From assembly GCA_037157565.1 (NCBI GenBank), contig JAZHRO010000046.1, positions 16,900,501 through 16,964,500 on the forward strand: a stretch of DNA of 64,000 nt, written 5' to 3'. Positions 45,141 to 55,176 of this stretch are shown in pieces. A program made the translations under genes and the position numbers. Below the pieces are notes generated by a model that saw only the letters and a program-made list of their open reading frames with translations, did no database searches and had not been told where the DNA came from. Within the stretch, counting starts at the first letter, position 1. The number at the start of each line of letters is the position of its first letter. The stretch comes from Thalassia testudinum (lineage: Eukaryota; Streptophyta; Magnoliopsida; Alismatales; Hydrocharitaceae).

Positions 45141-45890
45141 TGCCTATCCAAAGCGCCTATCTGCTCCTGGGGAATCTTCTGTTGGCTCGCCTGGAGCCAA
45201 GGATAGGACGAAGGAGATTATGGACACTTTTAGGCAAGTCCAGATCAACTTGCCTCTGTTGGAAGCTATCAAACAGATCCCATCCTATGCCAAGTTTCTA
45301 AAGGACCTGTGCACCCAGAAGCGTCGATCTAGGAGACAGGTCCAAGCTAAGGTCATCCTGCCTGACCATGTTAGCTCGGTTCTCCAACATGGAACACCCC
45401 CTAAAATGAAAGACCCAAGGGCCCTTTATATTTCAGTGGTTATAGGTAACCAACACATTGACGAGGCTTTGCTCGATTTGGGTGCGGGGGTGAACATTTT
45501 ACCAAGCTCTGTTTATGATCTTTTGGGAGGAGGTGAGGTAAAGCCTAGTCCAGTCATCCTTCAAGTCGCAAACAGATCACTTAAGACACCACAAAGATTA
45601 CTGGAAGATGTCCTGGTGAGAGTGGATGACTTCTTCTTCCCTGTTGACTTTCTTGTGCTAGATACTGACCCATTGAATAAGCCCACTAAGCCATCCATTA
45701 TTCTGGGACGCCCCTTCCTGGCCACAACCAACTCCTATATCAATTGTAGATCAGGGGCACTTAAAATGGGCTTTGGAAACAAGAAGATCCGGTTGAATGT
45801 TTTTGATACTTACAAGCAATTCGAATTTGAAGATTGTTCTTAGATTCAGGTTGTTGATGAAATAATTGAGGAGACTACTCCAGCACTCCT
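45141..45890 (+). pseudogene. Element E linker and aspartic protease
   Basis: After the frameshift the frame reads KEIMDTFRQVQINLPLLEA and YAKFLKDLC, then the active site DLGAG at 45475-45489, NILPSSVYDLL, LQVANRS, EDVLVRVDDFFFPVDF and ILGRPFLATTNSYINC, with the last recognisable FGNKKIRLNVFD before a TAG at 45841. DLGAG in place of DLGAS is a mild variation. The frame from 45220 is intact for 207 codons. Confidence 0.87.
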
Positions 45891-47754
45891 ATGTAGAGAT
45901 CCCCTTCAAAAGGTCATATCTAAGGACCATCCTCCAATTATTAAAGAAACTGAAGGGGAAATACCCGAGTTAGAAGAGTTGTTGGGGATACACACAGTCT
46001 CTATCCCCACCCTGGATCGTGAAGGTAGATCTGCTACCTGAGGTGGAGACATCTCAACTTAAACCCTCGATCCAAAAGGCTCCTAAGTTGGAACTGAAAC
46101 CCCTCCTGAGCACATTGAAGTATGCTTTCCTTGGCCCTAGTGACACGCTCCCCATTATTATCTCATCTGCATTATCTGAATCGTAGGAGGGAGCTCTGCT
46201 TGAGTGTTTACAAAGGCACAAGGAAGCAATTTCCTGGTCAACTGCTGATATTAAGGGTGTTGACCCCTCCCTTTGCATGCATCATATATACACAAACAAG
46301 TCCGTGAAACCCTTCTGAGACATGCAAAGAAGGATCAACCCCAATATGTGGGAGGTTGTTAAAAAGGTGATTCTGAAATGGTTGGATGCAGGAATTATCT
46401 ATCCCATTTCAAATAGTAAATGGGTCAGTCCTATTCATGCGGTGCCCAAAAAGGCAGGAATCACTATGGAAGAGAACAACCAGGGAGAGTTGATAACCAC
46501 TAGACCCTTAACTGGTTGGAGGGTCTGCATTGATTACCACCATTTAAACACGGCTACCCAGAAAGACCATTTCCCCTTACCATTTATCGATCAAATTTTG
46601 GAACGACTGGCGAGGAACAAGTACTTCGGTTTCCTTGACAGGTACTCGAGGTATAATCAGATAGCCGTCTTTCCTGACGATCAGGAGCGTACCACCTTCA
46701 CAAGTCTGTATGGCACATTTGCGTTCCGTCGAATGCCATTCGGGTTATGTAATGCTCCTGTCACTTTCCAATGATGTATGATGGCTATCCTTTCTTATAT
46801 GATCGACGAGTTTGTTGAGATTTTCATGGATGACTTCTCCATTTACGGCTTGTCATTTGATTTATGCCTTTCACACCTTGATAAAGTCTTAACCCATTGT
46901 GAAGAGGCAAATCTGGTGCTTAGCTAGGAGAAAAGCCACTTTATGGTCCAGAAGGGCATTGTGTTAGGGCATGTAGTTTCCGAGAGAGGATTAGAGGTGG
47001 ATACCGTCCATCTCTAAGCTTCCATCGCCCACCAATGTTTGTCAGGTTAGATCTTTCCTTGGCCATGCTGGGTTCTACAGGCGCTTCATTAGAGATTTCA
47101 GTAAAATCTCTAAGCCACTCTGTGACCTGTTAGCAAAGGATGTTTCTTTCAATTTTGATGATAGATGCAGCGAGGCTCTTAGTCCTGAAGAAAGCCCTTA
47201 TTACCACGTCGATTCTCCAAACACTAGATTAGACCCTCTCGTTTGAGCTAATGTGCAATGCTTCTAATTTCACAGTGGGAGCAAGCTTAGGTTGAAGGGT
47301 TGATGGCAAACCTCATGTGCTGCATTATACCAGCATGACCCTTACGGATCCTTAGTAAAACTACACGGTCACTAAAAAGGAGCTTCTTGCTGTAGTGTTT
47401 GCTTTGGAAAAGTTTCGGTCTTATCTTTTGGGATCTAAGGTTGCGATGTTCACTGATCATTCTACTTTAAAGCATCTTCTTGCTAAAAGAGACACCAAAC
47501 CTCGCTTAATTCGTTGGATTTTGCTACTCCAAGAGTTTGACCTAGAAATTAAAGATAAGAAAGAAGTTGAGAATGTGGTAGCAGATCATCTTTCTAAGAT
47601 GCCTATTGAGTCATCAACCCCTGCTGGCGATATCAAAGAGACTTTTCCTAATGAGTCTCTGATGGCTGTGGAGGCCAAAACTCCTTGGTTCACTGACATA
47701 GTGAACTATCTGGTCACGGGCATCACCCTCAGTACTTGGGACAAGCAGAACTGA
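45891..47754 (+). pseudogene. Element E reverse transcriptase and RNase H
   Basis: An acidic spacer with stops leads to RRINPNMWEVVKKVILKWLD at 46325, then GIIYPISNSKWVSPIHAVPK, RVCIDYHHLNTATQKDHF, FAFRRMPFGLCNAPVTFQ, a TGA near 46774, and catalytic FMDDF at 46823 in the same frame. The connection region after about 46990 is shifted with several stops. RNase H has FELMCNAS near 47242-47265, where the catalytic Asp is Asn (GAT to AAT), then [19 protein letters not shown] and FTDHST (47395-47480, Asp kept) and [13 protein letters not shown] would copy genomic RNA; here it is broken. Confidence 0.88.
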
Positions 47755-48915
47755 GATAGGTTTCTTGTTGACGCTAAATTTTATCACTGGGAGGAACTTG
47801 AGCATTTAAGAATAGGCCCTGACCAACTTTTCTGTCGTTGCGTCCCTGACGAAGAGCAAAGAAGTGTTCTGAGTTTCTGCCATGACCTCCAATGTGGAGG
47901 ACATTTTAGTGGAGAAAAGACTACCCATAAGGTTCTTTAGTCTGGCTTTTGGTGGCCCACATTATTCCGAGATGCACATACATATGTGGGTGCATGTCTA
48001 CATTGCCAGTAGACGGGAACCATCGGAAAAAGGGATGAGATGCCCCAGCAACCTACCCTCCCTGTTGAGATCTTTGATAATTGGGACATTGACTTCATGG
48101 GTCCCTTTCCTATGTCCTTCAAATATGAGTACATCCTTGTGGCTGTGGACTATGTATGGAAATGGATAGAAGCCATACCCACACAAACCAATGACCATTC
48201 CGTGGTCTTGGGTTTTGTTAAGGCTAATATCATTTCTCGGTACGGTTGCCCAAGGATGATCATTAATGATGGAGGACCTCACTTCAAGAACGTACACTTC
48301 ACAAGATTACTCCAAAATTTGGGAGTCAACCACATGATAGCCACACCTTACCATCCCCAAACGAGTGGACAAGTTGAAGTGTCTAATAGGGAGATTAAAC
48401 AAATTTTAGAAAAAACTGTCAGGCCTGACCGTAAGGATTGGTCTAAAAAACTAAATGATGCTCTTTGGGCCTACAGAATAGCATATAAGACTCTCTTGGG
48501 CATGTCTCCTTTCCGGCTTGTCTACGAAAAGACGTGCCATCTTCCCATTGAAATCCAACACAAAGCCTATTGGGCTATTAAAAATGTTAACTTGAATCTA
48601 GATAAAGCGGGAAAGGCATGTATGCTAGAATTAAGTGAGCTTGAGGAGCTTTGTAATGAAGCCTATGAACTTCTCAAGCTTACAAGCAATGTACAAAGGT
48701 CTTCCATGATAAGCACATTATTAGAAAGACCTTTGAGCTCAACCAGTGGGTCTGGCTTTTCAATTCCAGACATAAATTATTTCCAGGAAAGCTAAGTCCC
48801 GCTGGGATGGGCCGTACGTTGTTATCAATACCTTTCCTTATGGAGAAGTAGAAATTCGAAACCCTATTTCTAGTGTGATCTTTAAAGTAAATGGCCAGTG
48901 ACTTAAACCTTATGT
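47755..48915 (+). pseudogene. Element E integrase
   Basis: The HHCC zinc region is split by stops: CHDLQCGGHFSGEKTTHKV, a TAG near 47938, then ACLHCQ and another TAG near 48010. The catalytic core is open from 48040 to about 48700: [10 protein letters not shown] (first Asp near 48091), IINDGG (second), NREIKQ (Glu), [18 protein letters not shown] and [16 protein letters not shown] frameshift near 48700 precedes the C-terminal DGPYVVINTFPYGEVEI and VNGQ segment. All three acidic residues of the DDE triad are present, but the protein is interrupted. Confidence 0.88.
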
Positions 48916-50289
48916 TACTCTTTCAGATGGACAGGCTTTGGTCGCACTTCGGCTTGAGGAGCCTTAGCTCCTCCCACTCTCCTCCTTAGGTGATATTCTT
49001 CTATTTTATTTTTTTTCAATGATGACATTATCAGTATTAAGCATGGGGGGGTATAACTTGAGGATGTTTGAGCATTATAAATATTTGCATGCATTTAGGA
49101 TAGTGCATTAGCCAAAAAAAAAATCTCTTTTGTTTCTTGAGCTGAATTGGATTAGTCCCGAGCAAAAGTTCTTATCAAGGAAGTTTCATTAAAGATTTTC
49201 TTCTTAAATTATTTCTTAAATTTAGAATCCAGTACTGTTACTTCACTTGCATATAGACTGGGTAATGGATCTTTGTAGAAAATCAATAAGCATTTTTAGT
49301 CTATTGAACTCTTGGACAGTTAATATGGAGTTCTCAGCTGAAGGAGGGTAATAGTGTCAAAGGTCAGAAATACGCTTGTCCTATCTATCCTTTCCCGGTG
49401 TCAAAAGTAGGCACTTCCACCAAATAAGCCACACAATATCCTCTTGACCATCATCATCCCTAATAATGCCTCATGAATAAAAGTCTGTGTCTTGTTATGT
49501 TAATTTTTATAAAAAAAGAAGAAGAAGAAGAAGGAAAGAAAAAAAAAAGGAGAAATATTTATATTTAGAAAAAAAAAAAGAGTCCAAGTTTGGAGTTTTA
49601 TCTTCATGTCATTTTTTGTCAATATTTTTGAGGCAACAACAAAAACGCTCATTGCGATCCACCAAATATAACCCATACCTACTTTTCAGTATTTCTAATC
49701 ACCTGAATATTGGCTGAGGACTTCTAACTTAGTTGTAGAGTTATTAGAACTTTTATTGACATGTGAATGCCATGTGAGGCCACCAAATAATAAGTACATT
49801 TACAAAAATCTGGTAAGATATGTGATCTCAGAAAAGAAAGAAGGAAGAAAGAGGAAAAGAAAAGAGAGTGTGAGTGAGCACAAGGGAACGCAAAGAGAGC
49901 ATAGTGCTTAGCCTTTCTCTGAGTTGACTTGTTTGATAGTCTAGAGATCTAGAGTCTGCAGTACTAGATTACATGTAGCATCAGATGAGTGTGTGCCACC
50001 AAATATGAATACATTTAACTCAGTATCTCCTACTTAAGCCAAAAAGCTGGGGTCAAACTACAGATTATTTTCTGCTTTATCCCCGAGGGAAGAAGTTGCC
50101 TATCCTAATAAAATGTTTGCCAAGGGTTAAGTACAAACTATAAATATAAGTTGCTTTTCACTTGGATCTGTTACCTAGGCTACTATCACTTCACATTTGT
50201 CTGGATCTCTAAATTTTTGGAATAAGGAAGGAAGAAGTTTTTAGTCACTTCCATTATTTTTGCACTTTTGCTCGAGACTAGCAAAACTT
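48916..50289 (+). other. Element E non-coding tail
   Basis: About 1.4 kb after integrase without an env-like ORF. It carries the GCATGGGGGGG motif at its start, A-rich and GAA-rich low-complexity runs at 49510-49580 and 49830-49870, and ends in GCTCGAGACTAGCAAAAC before the polypurine tract, exactly as in A. Confidence 0.65.
49039..49056 (+). promoter_or_regulatory. Second polypurine-tract-like motif of element E
   Basis: AAGCATGGGGGGGTATAA, preceded at 49017 by CAATGATGACATTA, 1.25 kb upstream of the LTR-abutting tract. Confidence 0.55.
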
Positions 50290-50304
50290 AGGCATGGGGG
50301 CATT
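50290..50304 (+). promoter_or_regulatory. Polypurine tract of element E
   Basis: AGGCATGGGGGCATT directly before the TGATAATTCC start of the 3' LTR. Confidence 0.8.
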
Positions 50305-51791
50305 TGATAATTCCAATTTATTGGACATTTATTTGGCTTAAATACATATGTAATACATTTCCTTATAGTTTAATGGCCTAAGCTAAGTAGTAATTAATCT
50401 TAGCTTACGAATATTTTTGTATCTGCTTTGCATTCTAATACATACATTTACACTCCTTATTTGATATGTGCATGCAGAGAGAAAAAAATAATAAGTGGCT
50501 GGGCATGAATATAATTATCATTTGAAGGAGGGTATGCCCATAATTGTCCATCATCGCCGCTCCCCTCGCCAGCGATCAAATCCAGCAATTGCACATGCGA
50601 AGGGAGAGGCAGACGTTGCGGATATGGAAAAGGATAAAGGATCCTTCCCTCTGTGGCTCTAACCATCTTCCCTTCGCGCTGTGGGGATCTCCGCCCTCGC
50701 CACCACCATGCAACAAGCCTTCCCTGTGGCCATGATGAACACTGTGGCATAGGCATTCTCCACTGCCATCGACCTCCATCACCGCAGTGGTGCTCGATGA
50801 CAGCGTGCATCACCATAAGCCATTCCATCCACCTTCACCGTCGTCACCACTTTCATCACCATCATCACAACCCCCTCCTTCTCCTCTTCTTTTCCATCGT
50901 TTTCTTCTTCTCCACCCAACCCCTTCCCTGATCACCTTCTTCAACCTCCAAAGAACCCAACATCACCGTCAAGTAGCACCTCCATTCAGCCAACTCCGGC
51001 AGCCATCTTCGGCGCCAACCTCATCAGTGCGATGCCCGTGCTCTACCATGGCTCCTCTCCACGTTAGAATGCCAACAGATAGCCCCTCCACGCCGGTGGC
51101 ACTAGACCTACATCGGCCATCCTCGTCACCAACCGGCCATCTCTGGCAACCTTCTCTCACACCAACACCATGATCGTGATCCTCATCCTCCAACACACCT
51201 CTGATGCTCACCGCTCTGCCCACCGTGGCCCCCTCTTCGTGCACGACGCTGGCCACCATCCTTCTCTGTTTTTCAACAGTGGATGGGGTATTAGATGCAA
51301 TGAAATGTTAAGGAGGTGATTGAGGATGTGGATTTTTATTTATATGTATATGTTGCTGAATTTGCTCTCTAGCCCCTCTCATTCCCTCTATTCTGCGGCA
51401 AGCTTTCTCTACCTCTCATAACTAAGATGATTATGAAGCAAGGGAATATTTATTAGGTGAAAAGCAAAAGGTGTTTATCCTAATTTTTGAAGTGTTAATT
51501 GCATGAAATATTCTTTAACTCTCTCATCCTTTATTATTTCATCTAACGAAAAGTATTGATGGGAACAAGAGACTCATTTAAAGAATAATCTTACTAAGCA
51601 TTTCTCTATGAAATTAAGATTAATGTGGAAACATTTGTGAGTTTATTTGGTTCGTACCTCCCTATGGATGCAACATCTTTATTGTGGTTTAATTTGACAT
51701 GTTTTAATTTTGATTGAGAGATTTTCCACCACATAAAATACAACGACATATTTTGTTTTTATCTGTTTAATAATCGAAATCATCTCTATCA
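50305..51791 (+). repeat. Element E 3' LTR
   Basis: 1487 bp, TGATAA...CTATCA, followed by TTAGG. The terminal hairpin is slightly eroded (TTCCAAT-TT-ATTGGAC, first pair lost). The 5' copy has the longer (TA)n run. Confidence 0.9.
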
Positions 51792-52543
51792 TTAGGCTCT
51801 AATTGGTAATTTGGGTTGGGCCTAGGCTAATTGGGTTGATATGGGTGCGGGTTCTATGGTCGAGGTTGGAATTGAGGTCTCGGATTTGGATTATTTCTTG
51901 ACCACGCAAAGTTGGGATGATTTCGCCATCCAAGGTTATAGGTGTTTGAGAAAGGATTGTTCTGGACGGTGTGGAGATCCTCGCAAGTCTGAGGAACTCC
52001 AAACAAATCAAGATACGAGGGTTCAGAGTCCCCTTAACTAGACTAGGTTGGTCTGGAGTTTCCTCCAAGATCAAAATTAGACGGGGGTGGATAGGCATCC
52101 ATCCCCTAAGAGTGGTAGATGTTGTGTGCAACCTCTCTACCTGAGCGCGGGTGCACAAATGGATTCTGTGATGCAATGGTGGTTCTGTGTAGATGTTGAG
52201 TTATGTCATCCACCTTCTTATCAATAGTGGAGACCTTATCGAACTGACTGGCTAACAACTCCAGAACGATGGATGTGGAAAGACCTTGGCTCGTGTACCC
52301 CCCGATTGTTTGTAAATGCATGGGTGGTCATCTGGTTGTACACACCCAATGACTCATTATGTAGGGAGTTCTCACACATATTCTCGAGAATCCCCCAAAT
52401 CATGTCTTCATGCTGACACATGATGCTGCCACCACAGGTTGCATTAACAAATAATTTGATGTCGTCACGAAGCTCGTGGTAGAAGGATTGGACTTGTTCC
52501 CACTTCGGGACTCTGTGATGGGGGCATTTGTGCATTATATCCA
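51792..52543 (-). pseudogene. Element C gag, central and C-terminal part
   Basis: The minus strand from 52543 reads MDIMHKCPHHRVPKWEQVQSF, then a LFVNATCGGS block, EDMIWGILENMCENS and, after a frame change, LLASQFDKVSTIDKKVDDI (52260-52200). Each matches element F gag (23260-23600) position by position. The lower part (51799-52100) is the Pro-rich region, where a different frame happens to stay open. The upper end stops at the G LTR, so an apparent frame continuing to 52613 is chimeric. Confidence 0.8.
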
Positions 52544-52834
52544 TGATAAATGCCAGTTTATCATCATTCTTATGCATTAAAACAAACCTAGCTCTTAGGA
52601 TTTTGCTCAGCAAACGAGTTTTTTGGGTTGCATTTAGGCATCAATAAGGCTAGGCATGGATTGCATTTGTATGTTGTTTTTGATGTGTTTCTTGGAGTGT
52701 TAGGGATTAGTAGAAAGTTAGATCCCCAAAACCCTAGCACCTGGGAAGGCAACTGTTGAAGAGGAAGCTCAATCAGGTTAGGACTCAACTAATTCCAACT
52801 CATCATGGCTGGATACCAACTCCCTTGGACTAGG

Positions 52835-53385
52835 GTTAGCTCCATTCAGCTCCATTCAGCTCACCTTAGCTGAATGGTAGCTCAAGAGAGATCATCTTAG
52901 CTCACTCTAGCTCAGGTCAGCTCAGATCCAACTCAACTTAGTTGAGTCTAGCTCATCTCAACTCCCACCAGATAACTAGGAGCTCTAGCTAGCTCAACTA
53001 AGTTGACTTGAGTCCACCTCAGCTCAAGCTCAGCTCCAATCAGCTCATAGTAGCTTAACTCTAAGCTAGCTAAGCTACTACTTGTCAACTAGTAGCTTAG
53101 CTAGCTCTAGAGTTCTCATCAGAGGCAGTTCCAACTCAACCTATCTCTAGCTAGGTTAGAGCTAGCTCAACTGAGCTCAACTACCCAAGCTTGGCAAGTT
53201 GCATAAGAACTAAGTAGCTAAGCTCTGTAGTTGAGCTCCCCTTGAAGCTACCTCAGCATCCCCAGCTCCAGAGTACCTGATACCAGCTCCAGAATACTCT
53301 TCCTCAGCTCTCCTCCATGAAACCCTAGCTCCACCAGCTCTACTCTACTAGCTAAGCTAGTTTAGCTAGCTTAGCTAAACTCTAC
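52835..53385 (+). repeat. AGCT-saturated block in the G LTR
   Basis: Around 40 AGCT tetranucleotides in about 550 bp, mostly as TAGCT, CAGCT or AGCTCA with irregular 5-20 bp spacing. It is not a clean tandem repeat. It lies upstream of the TATA box, in the U3 part. Confidence 0.8.
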
Positions 53386-53494
53386 CCCACCAAAAACCTC
53401 CATGGTCGTCCACTCTTCAACCCTTAACCCTAACCAAACCCTAACCCAACCTATCCTTGGCACCAACCCACACCAACCACCACCACTCACACCC

Positions 53495-54081
53495 CTTCAA
53501 GTTGGCACCAAAAACACCACATGCACCCCTTCCTTTTGGCACCAACTTCCCCTTAATTCCTAGCCCTACACCTCATCAACCAAGGCCATCTAAACCTTAC
53601 ACCTAACCCCTTCTAGAAGCCCTCCATTGGCCCCAAACCTAACCTCTCATAACTACCCTAAACCCTACCCTAGTTGGCGCCAAAAATCACCCCCTACATC
53701 CCTTCATTTGGCACCAACACCTCCACCCATCTACACCCTACATATTACCCCCCAACCTATCCTAACCCTCCATCTAGTGACGCCACCCAACCCCCCCCCC
53801 CCCCCTTAACCCACCTAAAGTGGTGCCAACTCCCTTAACTCCACCATAACTACCACCTCAAGCACCCCTCCTCTTTGGCGCCACCCTATATCTACCCTCC
53901 ATCACATAACCACCACCCAACAACACCATCCTAACCCTACAAAGAACCACCACCTAACAACACCATCCTAACCCTACACATAACCTACATGCCACCTAAC
54001 TCTACCACCTTAAATCCTAACCCTAGCCCTCTCCTAGGGTTGGCGCCAAACACCTTACACCCCCCCATTTTGGCGCCAACC
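53495..54081 (+). repeat. Dispersed TTGGCGCCAA-type palindromes in the G LTR
   Basis: About eight or nine copies of GG[CT][GA]CC flanked by T on the left and A on the right: TTGGCGCCAAA (53673), TTGGCGCCAAAC (54040), TTTTGGCGCCAACC (54069), and GGCACC, GGTGCC or GGCGCCACC variants near 53497, 53534, 53708, 53818 and 53875. They end about 85 bp before the TATA box. Confidence 0.7.
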
Positions 54082-54167
54082 ATTATCAACCCTAGGATCC
54101 CTTAACTACCTCCAAAAAGCCATCCCAACCCTCCATCCATTAACTACCCTTAACCCCCTACCATTCC

Positions 54168-54175
54168 TATATAAA
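54168..54175 (+). promoter_or_regulatory. TATA box of the G LTR
   Basis: TATATAAA followed by CCCCCTCC; the H LTRs have TATTTAAA followed by CCCCTTCC or CCCCCTCC, so the core promoter is conserved between the families. Confidence 0.7.
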
Positions 54176-55158
54176 CCCCCTCCTACCACCACCATTAAAA
54201 CTCACCCTTGGCTACAATTTTTCTACCCATATTCCCATATACATAGGAGGTCAAGAGAAGAAGAAGAAGAAGAAGATTAAGGGGATACTCTATCCCCTTG
54301 GTGCATTCACCTCTTCTCTTCTCTCTTGTGCCCACACCAGCCAAGGAAGGAAGCCAGGCATTGGAAGGAAACCTAGGGTGCACGCCTACCCTAGGAGGAG
54401 GATTGAAGGGTGGTACACAACCACCCTTGGAGGAGGAGTCAAAGGTGGTCCACGCCACCTTAGGAGAAGCCTTTGAAGGGGTTATTCCATCCACCTTGGA
54501 GGAGTCAAGCACACCCCCCTTTGGGCTTGCTAGGAGTAGTTCATCAACTTGGAGAAGATTTGCAAGAAGAAAGAGCTCGTTTTGATTGCAGGAGCAGCCG
54601 CAATTAAAGCAAGAGCCTTGCCATCTTCGCCATCATTATAGAGGATAATTGTTTTTTTTTTATTTTTGCACTTTCAATTCTAGCAGTTGAAGCATTCCTC
54701 TACTAGGTTTTTGTGGAAAATAATTCCTCGTTCTTATAAAAGTTGCCTTCAATTTTTGTTGCAATTTTAATTACGCTACTTACTTTATCTTAGTATAATC
54801 TCACTCCCTCTTTCTAATTAACCTAGGCCTTCATGTGCCTAGGTTGAGTTTAGAAAGAAGATAATTTTGTCACTTAGATTTTAGCATCTTAGTTGTAGTA
54901 CTTTTCCCATTAACAACTTCATATTTGCCCTTTATATCAAAAAGACTCATAAAAAAAATGATATATTAAAAAAACAACAAAAAGAAAGTTGAGTTTCATT
55001 TCCGAGCAAGAGACCTGAATTTCGCAAAATATTGCCTCCTTGGATGACCCTAAATACTTCCCTATCTAGGTTAAAAATTTTAAAAGTGAACGGATTTATG
55101 CACTGCAGCGACTTAAAACCCTAATCTTAAAAATCGCGTAATTCTTGTTACCACTTTT

Positions 55159-55176
55159 TGGTGTCGTTGCCGGGGA
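55159..55176 (+). promoter_or_regulatory. Primer-binding site of element G
   Basis: TGGTGTCGTTGCCGGGGA, two transition differences from the tRNA-Asp complement, preceded by a T-run and followed by AGCA. Confidence 0.82.

Larger units (their letters stand above)
40708..51791 (+). mobile_element. Element E: full-length Athila-like Ty3/gypsy retrotransposon
   Basis: 11,084 bp with LTRs 40708-42192 and 50305-51791 and perfect TTAGG duplications (40703-40707 and 51792-51796). It has a tRNA-Asp-type primer site, long leader, gag with CCHC knuckle, protease, RT, RNase H, integrase, non-coding tail and polypurine tract. Coding parts carry about a dozen stops and several frameshifts, so it is not autonomous now. 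LTRs differ at roughly 5% of positions over the first 340 bp by eye. It lies in the gag-protease linker of C in opposite orientation. Confidence 0.92.
1..52543 (-). mobile_element. Element C: oldest Ty3/gypsy (Athila-like) element, shattered by later insertions
   Basis: Minus-strand LTR retrotransposon surviving in pieces: gag at 51792-52543, gag-protease linker at 40002-40707, protease active site at 38225-38244, protease C-terminus and tail at 545-3296, and part of the 3' LTR at 1-544. The pieces join in frame once B, D and E with their target duplications are removed, so this is one element rather than several fragments. The gag and the LTR start resemble element F, so C and F are one family, whereas the C tail resembles the tail of A. 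The 5' LTR and gag N-terminus lie beyond G, outside the window. No RT or integrase of C is visible between protease and tail, so C was probably pol-deficient. Family placement comes from the protease and gag motifs. Confidence 0.85.
52544..55153 (+). repeat. Element G 5' LTR
   Basis: 2.61 kb from TGATAAATGCC to TTACCA. The start is placed at 52544 because the C gag match to F continues through 52543 and because a terminal hairpin (TGATAAA-TGCCAG-TTTATCA) begins there, as in the other families. The end is set by the primer site at 55159. Contents: AGCT-saturated block, telomere-like CCCTAA runs, TTGGCGCCAA palindromes, a C14 run (53792-53805) and a TATA box at 54168. There is no partner LTR in the window, so the limits are less certain than for A, B, D and E. 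Confidence 0.65.

Noticed and set aside
51799..52176. 125-residue minus-strand frame near the end of C gag
   Set aside because: It is in the wrong frame: the equivalent out-of-frame reading also appears in F at 23645-24025, and the true gag frame is the neighbouring one.
52529..52529. G LTR start at TGTGCATTAT
   Set aside because: The C gag match to F continues through 52543, and the TGATAAA hairpin at 52544 fits the LTR starts of the other families better.
52236..52613. Single minus-strand gag frame apparently extending to 52613
   Set aside because: Homology to F gag ends at 52543 and the rest reads into the G LTR hairpin, so the extra 23 codons are a junction artefact.
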